Assembly: GCF_902497555.1 (NCBI RefSeq)
Contig: NZ_CABVGP010000001.1
Coordinates: forward strand, 744,001-808,000
Direction of reading: 5' to 3'
DNA from: Amycolatopsis camponoti
Lineage (GTDB): Bacteria; Actinomycetota; Actinomycetes; Mycobacteriales; Pseudonocardiaceae
Length of the DNA stretch: 64,000 bases
The notes beneath the pieces are model-generated. The model worked only from the letters and a program-made list of their open reading frames with translations, made no database searches and was not told the DNA's origin. Below, in pieces: positions 1 to 10,911 of the stretch; position 1 is the first letter of the stretch, and each line of letters opens with the position of its first letter. The translations under genes were made by a program, and so were the position numbers.

Positions 1-1
1 G

Positions 2-1593
<1,592 letters not shown>

Positions 1594-1594
<1 letters not shown>

Positions 1595-3582
1595 TGATGT
1601 TCGACTCAGTGTTGGTCGCCAACCGCGGCGAGATCGCCGTCCGGGTCATCCGGACGTTGCGGGCACTCGGCATCCGCGCGGTCGCGGTGTACAGCGATGC
1701 GGACGCCGAGGCTCGCCACGTGCGCGAAGCGGACACGGCCGTGCGCATCGGCCCGGCGGAAGCTTCGAAGAGCTACCTGTCCATCCCGGCCATCGTGGAC
1801 GCCGCCGTGTCCTCGGGTGCGCAGGCCGTCCACCCGGGTTACGGCTTCCTGGCGGAAAACGCCGAGTTCGCCCGCGCTTGCGAGGCGGCCGGGCTCGTGT
1901 TCATCGGCCCGCCGGTCGCGGCGATCGACGCCATGGGCGACAAGATCCGCGCCAAGGCGACGGTGTCGAAGGCCGGCGTCCCCGTGGTCCCCGGGGCGTC
2001 CGATGTGGACATCCCCGCCGGCGGGTTCGCCGAGGCGGCCGCGAAGGTCGGCTACCCGCTGCTGCTCAAGCCGTCCGCGGGCGGTGGCGGCAAGGGCATG
2101 CGGCTGGTCCGTGAAGAGTCCGAACTGGACGCCGCCATCGAGTCGGCACGGCGCGAGGCCAAGGGTTCCTTCGGCGACGACACCCTGCTGATGGAGCGGT
2201 TCGTCACGACCCCGCGGCACATCGAGATCCAGGTCATGGCCGACCGGCACGGCAACGTCATCCACCTCGGCGAGCGCGAGTGCAGCCTGCAGCGGCGCCA
2301 CCAGAAGATCATCGAGGAAGCGCCGTCGGTGCTGCTCGACGACGCCACGCGCGAAAAGATGGGCTCGGCGGCCGCCGAAGCCGCGCGTTCGGTCGGGTAC
2401 GTCGGCGCGGGCACGGTCGAGTTCATCATGTCGGCGCACGACCCGGACGAGTTCTTCTTCATGGAGATGAACACCCGGCTGCAGGTCGAGCACCCCGTCA
2501 CCGAGCTGGTCACCGGCCTCGACCTGGTCGAGTGGCAGGTCCGGGTCGCGGCCGGGGAACACCTGACCGTCAAGCAGGAAGACGTCGTCCTCAATGGACA
2601 CGCCGTCGAAGCGCGGGTGTACGCCGAAGACCCTGCGCGCGGGTTCATCCCGACCGGCGGGACGGTGCTGGCGGTGCACGAGCCGTCCGGCGACGGCGTC
2701 CGCGTCGACTCGTGGATGACGCGCGGCGCGGTGATCGGTTCGAACTACGACCCGATGCTGGCCAAGGTCATCGCCTGGGGCCCCGATCGCGCGGCCGCGC
2801 TGCACCGGCTCGACCGGGCGCTGGCCGACACGGCGCTGCTGGGCGTCGGCACCAACACGGCGTTCCTGCGCGGGCTGCTGGCCGACCCGGACGTCCGCGA
2901 GGGGCGTCTCGACACCGAGCTGGTCGATCGCCGTATGTCCACTTTGGTCTCTTCGGACGTGCCGGCGGAGTTCTTCGTCGCGGCCGCTTTGGACCGCCTA
3001 CTGGAACTTCAGCCGTCCGGGGCCGTCGTGGACCCGTGGGACGTGCCGGACGGCTGGCGGATGGGCGGGTCCGGCGGGGTGACGTTCCGGCTGAAGTCCG
3101 GGCAGGCCACGGCCGTGGTCCGGGTGCAGGGCACGCCGGCCGCCGCGGTCGTCCAGGTGGACGACGCCGACGCGGTGCGGGTCTCGGCCCGGCGTGACGG
3201 CGACGTCCTGGAGATCCGCCACGCCGGTGGGTTCGACCGCTACCGCCAGGCCTGCGGTCCGGACCGGACGGTCTGGCTCGCCCGGGACGGCCTGAGCTTT
3301 CCCTTCGGCGAGCAGGAGTTCGTCCTGTCCTCACGCGGCGAGGCTGCCGGGACCGGGCCGGTCACCAGCCCGATGCCGGGCACGGTTCTCGTCGTGAAGG
3401 TCGCCGCCGGCGACGTCGTGAAGGCCGGGACGCCGTTGCTGGTCGTCGAAGCGATGAAGATGGAGCACACGGTCACCGCGCCGATCGACGGCGTGGTCAG
3501 CGAACTCCCCGTCCGGGCCGGCCAACAGGTCGCGCTGGACGAAACCCTTGCCGTCGTAAAGCCCCAAGAGGAGCAGCAGTGA
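1594..3582 (+). CDS. Methylcrotonyl/acetyl-CoA carboxylase biotin-containing (alpha) subunit
   Basis: 662 residues, the usual length for a three-part alpha subunit. The biotin carboxylase domain starts at the N-terminus ([15 protein letters not shown]), with the ATP-grasp glycine loop [11 protein letters not shown] and the catalytic stretch [16 protein letters not shown] linker domain follows, then a C-terminal biotinyl domain with EAMKMEH, in which Lys622 is the expected biotinylation site. It carboxylates its own biotin using ATP and bicarbonate and partners with the preceding beta subunit. ATG at 1594 overlaps the upstream stop; a second ATG at 1597 is equally possible. The stop overlaps the GTG of the next gene by four bases (GTGA), so all three genes form one operon for the lower leucine pathway. 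Confidence 0.93.
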
Positions 3583-4733
3583 TCGACTTCCGCCTGGACG
3601 AGGAGTACGAGGCCCTCCGCAAGACCGTGGAGGACTTCGCGCACGCCGAGGTCGCGCCGGTCATCGGCGAGCTGTACGAGAAGGAAGAGTTCCCGTACGC
3701 GATCGTCGCGAAGATGGCCGAGATGGGCCTGTTCGGCCTGCCGTTCCCCGAGGAGTTCGGCGGCATGGGCGGCGACTACTTCGCGCTGTGCCTCGCCCTG
3801 GAGGAACTCGCGCGGGTCGATTCGTCGGTGGCGATCACCCTGGAGGCCGGCGTTTCGCTCGGCGCGATGCCGATCTTCCGCTTCGGGACGCAGGAGCAGA
3901 AGGAGACGTGGCTGCCTGATCTTTGCGCCGGGACGGCGTTGGGCGGCTTCGGCCTGACCGAACCGGGTGGCGGCTCGGACGCCGGCGCGACCCGGACCCG
4001 GGCCACTTTGGACGGTGACAGCTGGGTCGTCAACGGCAGCAAGGCGTTCATCACGAACTCGGGCACGGACATCACGCGCCTGGTCACCGTCACGGCCGTG
4101 ACGGACGTGATGGAGAACGGCCGCAAGGAGATCTCGGCGATCCTGATCCCGTCGGGGACGCCGGGCTTCGAGGTGGCGCCGAAGTACTCGAAGGTCGGCT
4201 GGAACTGCTCGGACACGCACGAGCTGTCCTTTTCGGACGTCCGTGTCCCGGCGGAGAACCTGGTCGGCACCCGTGGCCGCGGGTACGCCCAGTTCCTGTC
4301 TATTTTGGACGAAGGGCGCGTCGCGATCGCCGCGCTGTCGGTGGGTCTGGCGCAGGGCTGCGTCGACGAGTGCCTGCAGTACGTCAAGGACCGCGTCGCG
4401 TTCGGCAAGCGGATCGGGGAGTACCAGGCGATCCAGTTCAAGATCGCCGACATGGAGGTCCGCACGCACACGGCCCGCCTGGCGTACTACCAGGCGGCGT
4501 CGAAGATGCTGCGCGGCGAGCCGTTCAAGAAGGAAGCTTCGATCGCGAAGCTGGTGGCCTCGAACGCGGCCATGGACAACGCGCGCGACGCGACCCAGAT
4601 CTTCGGCGGCTACGGCTTCATGAACGAATACCCGGTGAGCCGCTTCTACCGCGACGCGAAGATCCTGGAGATCGGCGAGGGGACGAGCGAGGTCCAGAAG
4701 ATGCTGATCTCGCGTCACCTCGGCGTGGCCTGA
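3579..4733 (+). CDS. Acyl-CoA dehydrogenase, isovaleryl-CoA dehydrogenase-like
   Basis: 384 residues, a full-length flavin-dependent acyl-CoA dehydrogenase. Signatures are [19 protein letters not shown] (FAD/substrate loop), the [21 protein letters not shown] helix region, and C-terminal [23 protein letters not shown] followed by [16 protein letters not shown]. It forms the alpha,beta double bond of the acyl-CoA and passes electrons to ETF. The GTG start at 3579 overlaps the stop of the carboxylase alpha subunit, so co-translation is likely. Isovaleryl-CoA is the expected substrate because its product is the substrate of the carboxylase encoded upstream. Another short branched substrate (isobutyryl- or 2-methylbutyryl-CoA) cannot be excluded from sequence alone. 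Confidence 0.9.
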   Translation: MIDFRLDEEYEALRKTVEDFAHAEVAPVIGELYEKEEFPYAIVAKMAEMGLFGLPFPEEFGGMGGDYFALCLALEELARVDSSVAITLEAGVSLGAMPIFRFGTQEQKETWLPDLCAGTALGGFGLTEPGGGSDAGATRTRATLDGDSWVVNGSKAFITNSGTDITRLVTVTAVTDVMENGRKEISAILIPSGTPGFEVAPKYSKVGWNCSDTHELSFSDVRVPAENLVGTRGRGYAQFLSILDEGRVAIAALSVGLAQGCVDECLQYVKDRVAFGKRIGEYQAIQFKIADMEVRTHTARLAYYQAASKMLRGEPFKKEASIAKLVASNAAMDNARDATQIFGGYGFMNEYPVSRFYRDAKILEIGEGTSEVQKMLISRHLGVA

Positions 4734-4756
4734 CGCTGTAAGTCACCTGACGCCGT

Positions 4757-4788
4757 AAGAGGGCACCTCCCGCGGGAGGTGCCCTCTT
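4757..4788. terminator. Bidirectional hairpin terminator
   Basis: A perfect 32-bp palindrome (16-bp arms, AAGAGGGCACCTCCCG and its complement) lies between the convergent ends of the leucine operon and the ESX-like genes. It most likely stops transcription from both sides. Confidence 0.8.
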
Positions 4789-4790
4789 CG

Positions 4791-6131
4791 CTACTGCGGC
4801 TGCTGCTGTTGCTGCTTCTTGTCTTCCTCGGCCCAGGCGGCCTCCGCCTGCATCTGGATGTCCGTGAGACCGCGGTCGACCTGCACGATGTCCTTGCCCG
4901 CCCAGCCCACGAAGTTCTTCGAGCTCTTGGCGTCGGACAGCGCCTTCAGCATCGGGTAGTAGTCCGGGGCCTTGGCCTTCAGCCAGTCGTCGACGAACTT
5001 CATCTTCTTGTAGCTGTCGCCGAACTTGGTCTTCAGCCAGTCCTCGTGCTTCTTGATCGTCGAGACGTCGTGGTCGCTCAGGTGCGACTTCGGCGGCGTC
5101 GGCTTCGGCGGCTCCGGTGGTTTCGGCAGTGGCCGCGAGAAGTTGGGCGTGGTGCCGTCGCCGGGCGGCCGCGTGCTCGGGGTGGCGCCACCACCAGGAC
5201 CGTCGTGGGTGACCGCCGTGCCCGGCGGGGGCAGTGGCCGCGAGAAGTTCGGGGTCGTGCCGTCGCCCGGCGGCCGGGTGCTGGGCGTGGCGCCGCCACC
5301 AGGGCGGTCGTGGGTGACCGCGGTGCCCGGCGGCGGCATCGGCGTCATCTCGTGGCCCGCGCTCGACGAGGAGCCCGGCTTGCCCTTGACCAGCTTCGAC
5401 AGCCCGGTGAGCCGGGCCAGCGTGCGGCCGGCGTAGGCGACGACCTTGGCCAGCTTCGCCATCATCGCCGCGACCTGCACCGAGACGGTCGCGACGCACT
5501 TGGTCACCCCGACGGCGATCGACGCGCCGAAGGTGGGGATGGCGAGCGCGAGCGCGATCAGCATCGTGGAGATGATGTCGCCGAGGATCGTCGTGATGAT
5601 GTCGCGCAGCAGCGAGCGGACCGCGCCGATCAGGGCGCCGGTGGTCTCGACCATGTAGCCGGCGACGTCGGCCGCCTTGGCGTTCGCGTCGATCCAGCCC
5701 TTCCGGTCGTTGATCGACTTGAGGAAGCTGTCGTAGCCCTTGCCCTGCCACTGGGTGATCGTCGCCTTGAGCGTGTCGTCCAGCGAGGTGCCGGTGTTGC
5801 GCAGCGACTCGCCGATCTTGTGCAGCTCGTTGGCGACCTTCGTGACCTCGGCGGGGTTGCCCGCGACCTGGTCCAGCGGCCACTTCAGGAACGAGACGTG
5901 CTCGATCAGCCAGCCCAGGCCCGCCGCGATCAGCTTCGCGAGCGGGTCCATGGCGAACGCGACGGTGTCGAGCACGGCGCTGATGACGTTGATGCCCAGC
6001 TCGACGCTGACGGCCGCGAGGTCGCCGCCGTGCTCGGTCTGGACCTTGCCGATCGAGTCGCCGACCTGCTTCCAGCTGTCGAAGACGCCGGCGCCGGTCG
6101 TGGAGTTCGAGGCCGTGATGGGAACGGTCAT
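4791..6131 (-). CDS. Large WXG-like/ESX-type secreted protein with Pro-rich repeat linker
   Basis: 446 residues. The N-terminal half is helical with a W-Q-G turn (residues about 143-145, ITQWQGKGYDSF) between long helices, the layout of WXG100/PPE-like type VII secretion substrates. Hydrophobic stretches follow (DIITTILGDIISTMLIALALAI and after), which could be pore- or membrane-associated. Residues about 265-335 are Pro/Gly/Thr-rich and contain two nearly identical 35-residue units. The C-terminal part (from SHLSDHDVSTIKK) ends in a Gln run and matches no toxin I recognise. The ATG overlaps the stop of the EspC-like gene by four bases. I infer an ESX-exported or surface protein; no ESX core component is nearby. 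A polymorphic toxin with an unfamiliar C-terminal domain is the alternative, but I see no obvious immunity gene. Confidence 0.6.
   Translation of the reverse strand: MTVPITASNSTTGAGVFDSWKQVGDSIGKVQTEHGGDLAAVSVELGINVISAVLDTVAFAMDPLAKLIAAGLGWLIEHVSFLKWPLDQVAGNPAEVTKVANELHKIGESLRNTGTSLDDTLKATITQWQGKGYDSFLKSINDRKGWIDANAKAADVAGYMVETTGALIGAVRSLLRDIITTILGDIISTMLIALALAIPTFGASIAVGVTKCVATVSVQVAAMMAKLAKVVAYAGRTLARLTGLSKLVKGKPGSSSSAGHEMTPMPPPGTAVTHDRPGGGATPSTRPPGDGTTPNFSRPLPPPGTAVTHDGPGGGATPSTRPPGDGTTPNFSRPLPKPPEPPKPTPPKSHLSDHDVSTIKKHEDWLKTKFGDSYKKMKFVDDWLKAKAPDYYPMLKALSDAKSSKNFVGWAGKDIVQVDRGLTDIQMQAEAAWAEEDKKQQQQQPQ
5125..5334. repeat. Two tandem 105-bp in-frame repeats
   Basis: Units 5125-5229 and 5230-5334 both begin GGCAGTGGCCGCGAGAAGTT and are near-identical. 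They encode two 35-residue Pro/Gly-rich linker units (THDxPGGGATPSTRPP core) in the ESX-like protein. Copy number probably varies between strains. Confidence 0.85.
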
Positions 6132-6463
6132 TTGCCCAGCTCCGTTTCGAAGGTGCTCAGACCCTGGGCCGTGTTCGCGTCGTGGGTCGAGTAGGTCTCG
6201 GCGGCCTTCTTCACGTCCTCGGCGGACTTGCCGATGTCCCCGACCAGCTTGTTGATCTCACCGGTGATCGCGGCAATCGTGATCCGCGAGGGCACGGCGA
6301 GCACCTGCGCGAGCAGGATGCCGAACGCGGCGTTGTCGAACCCGTTGGCGGCCTGCATCCGGTTCGCGGCGTCCTGCACCGCCGGTTGCGTGGTGCCGGA
6401 CAGGAACTGGCTGAACTTCTGCAGCTCGGCCGGGTCGACCGAGAAACCTTCTCCGGAAACCAC
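6128..6463 (-). CDS. EspC-like type VII secretion target (DUF2580-like)
   Basis: 111 residues, all-helical, of the short ESX-associated family related to mycobacterial EspC. It opens with GFSVDPAELQKFSQFL, typical for that family, and has a second long helix rich in Lys/Ala/Asp (EINKLVGDIGKSAEDVKKAAETY). There is no signal peptide. The GTG start at 6463 has a good ribosome site (GGGAGAAG) upstream, and the stop overlaps the ATG of the large WXG-like gene, suggesting co-translation and possibly a secreted pair. The role in export is inferred from family and context. Confidence 0.65.
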   Translation of the reverse strand: MVSGEGFSVDPAELQKFSQFLSGTTQPAVQDAANRMQAANGFDNAAFGILLAQVLAVPSRITIAAITGEINKLVGDIGKSAEDVKKAAETYSTHDANTAQGLSTFETELGK

Positions 6464-6478
6464 CGGTTCTTCTCCCTA

Positions 6479-7036
6479 CTACCAGGGGTTGCTTTCGCCG
6501 TCGTCCTCTTCCGGCGCGGGCCGGGGACGACGTCGCGGCGGACCTTGCTGCGGCGGCTGCTGTTGTTGAGGCGGCGGCGGCGGGCGGTGCGGTGGCGCGG
6601 GCGGCCGCGGCGGACGGTCTTCGGCCTCCTGCTCCGGCATGAACACGTCGCTCTTGCCCGGCTGCGTCGCCTCGGGCTGCTCGGGTGCCGGCAGGAACTC
6701 GTCCAACAGCTCGCGGGCGTCCGAGTTTTCGCCCACCATGCCGCTGAACGCGTCGGCGACCTGGGCCGAAACCTTCTGCTGCGCGCGGCCGATCAGCTGC
6801 ATCACCAGGCTGGACAAGGCTTGCGGGGGACGCTCGTACGCGCGGGGGCCGAACCGGAGCTCCTGCAGGACCCCGCTCGGGCCGACGGTCACCGAGACCG
6901 CTCCGTCCGGCGCTTGCACCGTGGCGACGGCGGATCGGAGTCGTTCCTGGGCTTCCGCGGCTTTTGCCCGGATTTCCTCGAGTTCGACGGTGAACGCGGC
7001 CAGCGGATCGTCGCCGGGGGGCACTGACTGGGTCAA
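6479..7036 (-). CDS. YbaB/EbfC-family DNA-binding-like protein with Pro-rich tail
   Basis: 185 residues from the TTG at 7036, chosen for the GAGGA sequence five bases upstream; a TTG at 7078 in the same frame is possible. The N-terminal 100 residues follow the YbaB/EbfC pattern: a first helix (FTVELEEIRAKAAEAQERL), strands with VSVTVGPSGVLQELRFGPRA, then a second helix ending in VADAF. The C-terminal 70 residues are very rich in Pro, Gln and Arg. Such proteins often sit beside ESX-like substrates in actinomycetes. It is first in the three-gene minus-strand operon. Function is unknown; binding DNA is a family expectation, not shown here. Confidence 0.65.
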   Translation of the reverse strand: MTQSVPPGDDPLAAFTVELEEIRAKAAEAQERLRSAVATVQAPDGAVSVTVGPSGVLQELRFGPRAYERPPQALSSLVMQLIGRAQQKVSAQVADAFSGMVGENSDARELLDEFLPAPEQPEATQPGKSDVFMPEQEAEDRPPRPPAPPHRPPPPPQQQQPPQQGPPRRRPRPAPEEDDGESNPW

Positions 7037-7183
7037 TTTGTCCTCGTCGCGAGAGAGGTTGTGAACGGAGAAAGTCAATCAGCGCTTCTTGAAGCTCGGA
7101 TGACACGAACCGGACCGCCGGCTGAACGCGGTGTGGATCGGCGAAGTCGGCACGCGAGTACGCGTGGTGCGGTAAACAAGGGC

Positions 7184-7696
7184 ATGGACAACACCGTCAT
7201 CCGATCGGGTGACTCTGGGGACGCTGACACGCTGCTGGGCTTCTTCGACGAAGCCGTCGAATGGCTCGTCGCGCGGGGCAGTGCGAAGCAGTGGGGGACC
7301 GAGCCGTGGAGCCGCGTCCCGAAGCGCGTCGAGCGCGTCAAGGGGATGGCCGCGGACCCCGGTCTGCGCATCGCGATGGTCGACGGCGAACCCGCCGGCG
7401 CGCTGATCGTCTCCGAGGAGCACGACCCGCACGTGCCGCCGGTTAACGAGCGTGAACTGTACGTCCGGCTGCTGATCACGTCGCGGCGGTTCACCGGGCG
7501 GCGCGTCGGCGGGCGTCTTGTCGAGTACGCGCTCGACGAGGCTCGGCGGCGCGGCATCGACCTCGTGCGCGTCGACTGCTGGGCCGGCGGCGACGGCGCC
7601 TTGCAGCGCTACTACGAGAGCCAGGGCTTCAAGCCGACGGTGCGGTTCCACGTCGAGGACTGGGTCGGGCAGGTCTTCGAACAACGCGTGGGGTAG
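7184..7696 (+). CDS. GNAT-family N-acetyltransferase
   Basis: 170 residues with the GNAT fold pattern: beta4 strand ELYVRLLITSRRF followed by the acetyl-CoA pyrophosphate loop (R-R-V-G-G-R, about residues 106-111) and a C-terminal YYESQGFKPTVRFHVEDW. The ATG at 7184 is used because the upstream in-frame part has no family similarity. Substrate unknown. It stands alone; the next gene starts 59 bases on. Confidence 0.75.
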   Translation: MDNTVIRSGDSGDADTLLGFFDEAVEWLVARGSAKQWGTEPWSRVPKRVERVKGMAADPGLRIAMVDGEPAGALIVSEEHDPHVPPVNERELYVRLLITSRRFTGRRVGGRLVEYALDEARRRGIDLVRVDCWAGGDGALQRYYESQGFKPTVRFHVEDWVGQVFEQRVG

Positions 7697-7755
7697 CGCG
7701 AACCCACGCCAGGGGTGACACTGTTGACGCAGTGCCAACAGACGAAGGAGTCGTC

Positions 7756-8601
7756 ATGGCCGAGGAACTCGCGGGCAAGGTCGTCGTCATCACCGGCGGC
7801 GGGCAGGGGATCGGCGCGGCGACCGCGTCGGCGCTGTCCAAGCTGGGCGCGAAGGTGGTGATCGGCGACCTCGACCTGGTCCGGGCCGAGAAAACCGCCG
7901 GGGAGCTGGACGCCGAGGCGCTGCCGCTGGACGTCACCGACATCCGCGGGTTCACCGAGTTCCTCGACGAGGTCGAACGCCGGCACGGCCGGATCGACGT
8001 CCTGATCAACAACGCCGGGATCATGCCGCTCGGCGAGCTGGAGGCGGAGAGCGACGCGACCACCCGGCGTCAGATCGAAATCAACCTGCACGCCGTCATC
8101 CACGGCACCCGCGAAGCGATGAAGCGGATGCGGCCGCGGCGGTCCGGGCACATCGTCAACGTCGCTTCCTTCGCGGGCAAAGCGGGTTTCCCGGGCGCGG
8201 CGACGTACTGCGCGACCAAGCACGCCGTCGTGGGGCTGTCCGAAGCGGTGCACCTCGAGCTGCACGGATCCGGCGTCCACGTCTCGTGCGTCATGCCCGC
8301 GATCGTCCGGACGGAGCTCGCGAGCGGCCTCGGCGAGGCGAAGCTGTTCAAGTCGTCGCGCCCGGAGGACGTGGCCGACGCCATCGTGGCCGCGCTGCGC
8401 AAGCCTCGTCTCGAGGTCTTCGTGCCCCGATCCGTGGGAACTATGGGCAAGCTCACCCGGCTGCTGCCGCGGCGGGCCGGCGAAGCGCTCGCTCGTGCTC
8501 TGAAGGCGGACCAGCTTTTGGCCTCAGCGGCCCATTCCCCGGCCCGCGCGGACTACGAGGCGCGAGCCGCCGAGAGCGCCCCCGGGGCGGGCACGGAGTA
8601 A
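7756..8601 (+). CDS. Short-chain dehydrogenase/reductase (SDR)
   Basis: 281 residues. Rossmann glycine motif VITGGGQGIGAATA near residue 15, a D after beta2 (VIGDLDL, suggesting NAD preference), NNAGI, and the catalytic Ser with YxxxK (YCATKHAVVG). The ATG at 7756 follows GAAGGAG at good spacing. The C-terminal 60 residues, including PRSVGTMGKLTRLLPRRAGE, are basic and resemble membrane- or lipid-associated SDRs of mycolata-like actinomycetes. Substrate unknown. The lipase-like gene downstream makes a lipid or alcohol substrate plausible. Confidence 0.85.
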   Translation: MAEELAGKVVVITGGGQGIGAATASALSKLGAKVVIGDLDLVRAEKTAGELDAEALPLDVTDIRGFTEFLDEVERRHGRIDVLINNAGIMPLGELEAESDATTRRQIEINLHAVIHGTREAMKRMRPRRSGHIVNVASFAGKAGFPGAATYCATKHAVVGLSEAVHLELHGSGVHVSCVMPAIVRTELASGLGEAKLFKSSRPEDVADAIVAALRKPRLEVFVPRSVGTMGKLTRLLPRRAGEALARALKADQLLASAAHSPARADYEARAAESAPGAGTE

Positions 8602-8711
8602 CTCGGACGGCCTAGCGACTGTCCGAATTGGACGTGGGCGGTGTTGAGTCCACCGGCCTGACCGGGCAAGATTGACCGGAAGTGCCCGGGGACGTCGCAG
8701 GAGGCTTTCGA

Positions 8712-9779
8712 ATGGTTTCACCGCCCGCACGATTGGCCGCGGCGGCGTCGAACGTGGTCGGCAAGGTGCTGCACGGCGGGGTCGCCGACCTGCGCCCGAT
8801 GCCGCGGGTGCTGATCGACCAGGGCCCCAACCGCTCGGTGTACCGGATGACGCACAGCAGCCGTCCGGTGTCCGGGCCGCCGATCCTGCTGGTGCCGCCG
8901 CTGGCCGCGCCGGCGATCTGCTTCGACCTGCGCCGCGGCTGCAGCCTCATCGAGCACCTGGTCGAGGGCGGTCGCAACGCGTACCTCGTCGACTACGGCA
9001 TGGTCGCCTTCTCGGACCGGCGCCTCGGCATCGAGCACTGGATCGACGAGGTCCTGCCGCGCGCGATCCGCAAGGTGAGCGCCGACAACGGTGGCCAGGC
9101 CGTGCACCTGGTGTCGTGGTCGCTGGGCGGGATCTTCTCGTTGCTGGTGAACGCGGACCAGCCGGACCTGCCGATCGCGTCGATCACCGCGATCGGCTCC
9201 CCGGTGGACTTCACGGCGATCCCGATCATCGCGCCGTTCCGCCCGCTGGTGGACCTGACGAACGGCCACCTGCTGACCCCGATCTACCGTGCGTTCGGCG
9301 GTGCACCGTCCTATTTGGTCAGTCGCGTGTTCCGCGCGACGGGCATCAGCAAGGAGATCACGAAGCCGATCGCGATCCTTTCGCACCTCGACGACCGCGA
9401 CTACCTCGCGCAGATCGAGGCGGTCGACCACTTCATGGGCAACATGTACGCCTACCCGGGCCGCACGTTCGGCCAGCTGTACCACCGCTTGTTCCGCACG
9501 AACGACCTGGCGGAGGGCAAGGTGGACCTCAACGGGCGCATCATCTCGCTGTCGTCGGTGCGGGTCCCGACGCTGGTGGTGGCGGGCGAGAACGACACGA
9601 TCGCGCCGCGGCCGTCGGTGGAGCGGGTGGTGGAGCTGCTGGACAAGGCCCCGGAGGTCCGCTTCAAGACGGCGCCGGGCGGCCACCTCGGCGTCCTGAC
9701 GGGCCGCAAGGCGCGCGGCACGACGTGGCGCTACCTGGACGAGTTCCTCGACGACCAGGTTTCGGAGTCAGCCGACTAG
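8712..9779 (+). CDS. Alpha/beta hydrolase of the PHA synthase/lipase-like superfamily
   Basis: 355 residues. Strand PILLVPPLAAPAICFDL, nucleophile elbow SWSLGG (Ser in place of the Cys of true PhaC synthases), acid GENDTIAP and His in GGHLGVL complete a Ser-Asp-His triad. Overall length and spacing resemble class III PhaC-like hydrolases. The ATG at 8712 follows GCAGGAGG; an upstream GTG at 8682 is less likely. The end overlaps by 12 bases the end of the convergent amidase gene. Esterase/depolymerase or acyltransferase activity is inferred; the substrate is unknown. Confidence 0.75.
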   Translation: MVSPPARLAAAASNVVGKVLHGGVADLRPMPRVLIDQGPNRSVYRMTHSSRPVSGPPILLVPPLAAPAICFDLRRGCSLIEHLVEGGRNAYLVDYGMVAFSDRRLGIEHWIDEVLPRAIRKVSADNGGQAVHLVSWSLGGIFSLLVNADQPDLPIASITAIGSPVDFTAIPIIAPFRPLVDLTNGHLLTPIYRAFGGAPSYLVSRVFRATGISKEITKPIAILSHLDDRDYLAQIEAVDHFMGNMYAYPGRTFGQLYHRLFRTNDLAEGKVDLNGRIISLSSVRVPTLVVAGENDTIAPRPSVERVVELLDKAPEVRFKTAPGGHLGVLTGRKARGTTWRYLDEFLDDQVSESAD

Positions 9780-10637
9780 GTCGATCTCGAAGGGTTCGGC
9801 CGCGCTGTAGCGGACGTCCGCCCAGACCGCGCCGGGCAGGTCGTAGCGCCGGTGCGACGTCAGCTTCGGGTCGTGGCCCGGGATCTGCGCCGGGTTGTGG
9901 CCGACGCCCGCGCGATCCGAACCCCACGCGAAGACGTTCGACACCCACATCGGCCGCGCGAAGCCGTCTCCGCCCAGCCGCGGCCGGATGACGATCGCCC
10001 CACCGGCGCTGCCGGCGAGGTAGACGCGCACGACGTGCTCCCCGGCGTCCGGCGGCGTGACGGTGACGCGCTCGAGGATTTCGACGCCCGTCTGGGGTGC
10101 GGTGGCGGTGGGGTTGGCGGCGCGTTCGCGCAGCCAGGCGGTGTCGATGCCGACGGGGTCGATCTTGCGGCCGACGGGAACGCAGACGTCCTTGTGCCCG
10201 GCGTACCGTTCGACGCCGCGGTTCATGTAACGCAGCAACGCGGCGACGAGCTTCGGGTAGGCGTCGAGCTGCGCGGGCGTCCAGCCCCCGTTGCCGGCGG
10301 ACTCGGCTTCGATGCCGAGGAACTCGTCGTTGACATCGAGGAACCCGAGCCAGCGCGAGGCACCGGCGTGATAGGCACACCCGGCGGCGACGACGTAGAC
10401 GGTGCCGCTGCGCCCGAGCCCGAGGTTGCACAGCGGCCCGGCGAGATCGGCCCGGCCCCGCGTGACGATGTCGAGCGAGGGGTAGTCACCGGGAGCGGAG
10501 TCGGCGGTGGCGGTGTGGTGCCCGACCACCCCTTCGACGACGCGCATGCCGCCGTGGCCGCGAGTCTGCCACCCGGGCACCTCGACAACGGGATAGCCGG
10601 TGCTGCGAGCGGCATCGACGAGCCAGGGAACGTACAA
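9768..10637 (-). CDS. N-acetylmuramoyl-L-alanine amidase (PGRP/amidase-2 type)
   Basis: 289 residues. The N-terminal domain carries the zinc amidase signature: VEGVVGHHTA (first zinc His), the central CAYHAGASRW and the third ligand in ERYAGHKDVCVPVGRKIDP. It resembles phage-type endolysins and PGRP-like amidases that cut the lactyl-L-alanine bond of peptidoglycan. The C-terminal 100 residues are beta-rich and may bind cell wall or sugar. There is no signal peptide, so export may be non-classical or the protein may act in the cytoplasm. It follows a 73-residue acidic protein by three bases, so the two are probably one operon. A prophage remnant is possible, but no other phage gene is present. 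Confidence 0.75.
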   Translation of the reverse strand: MYVPWLVDAARSTGYPVVEVPGWQTRGHGGMRVVEGVVGHHTATADSAPGDYPSLDIVTRGRADLAGPLCNLGLGRSGTVYVVAAGCAYHAGASRWLGFLDVNDEFLGIEAESAGNGGWTPAQLDAYPKLVAALLRYMNRGVERYAGHKDVCVPVGRKIDPVGIDTAWLRERAANPTATAPQTGVEILERVTVTPPDAGEHVVRVYLAGSAGGAIVIRPRLGGDGFARPMWVSNVFAWGSDRAGVGHNPAQIPGHDPKLTSHRRYDLPGAVWADVRYSAAEPFEIDLVG

Positions 10638-10640
10638 GGA

Positions 10641-10862
10641 TCAGCCCTCCGGCTCGTCGTAGGCCCCGGAGTCCGCCTCGGTATCGGGAGCATCATGAGC
10701 GGCAATCCGCGCGGCGAGGGCTTCCCGGGCTTCGTCAAGGGTTTTCGGCTGCTGCCGACCTTCATCCCATCCTTCGGCGGCCCATTCTTCGGGCGTCTTG
10801 ATGGGCGTCGGGTCGCCGGGCGCATGCACGACGGGCTGGTCGGTCTCGGTGGGTTCAGTCAC
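10641..10862 (-). CDS. Small acidic hypothetical protein
   Basis: 73 residues, rich in Asp/Glu/Pro/Ala, with TPEEWAAEGWDEGRQQPKTL and a helical Ala/Arg segment. No family recognised. The GTG at 10862 has GGAGG upstream, but that ribosome site lies inside the stem of the 10865-10898 hairpin. It directly precedes the amidase and is probably co-transcribed with it. Confidence 0.55.
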   Translation of the reverse strand: MTEPTETDQPVVHAPGDPTPIKTPEEWAAEGWDEGRQQPKTLDEAREALAARIAAHDAPDTEADSGAYDEPEG

Positions 10863-10864
10863 GA

Positions 10865-10898
10865 TCGGCCTCCGGACCGCGAGGGTACCGGAGGCCGA
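10865..10898 (-). terminator. Hairpin terminator after fadE23-like gene
   Basis: Perfect 11-bp arms (TCGGCCTCCGG and its complement) around a 12-nt loop, directly downstream of the minus-strand acyl-CoA dehydrogenase. The stem also contains the ribosome site of the next gene. Confidence 0.7.
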
Positions 10899-10911
10899 CC
10901 ACTCCCCGCTT

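Noticed and set aside
4779..6194. 471-codon plus-strand open frame opposite the ESX-like genes
   Set aside because: Antisense of three coherent minus-strand genes with matching overlaps and ribosome sites; composition is that of a shadow.
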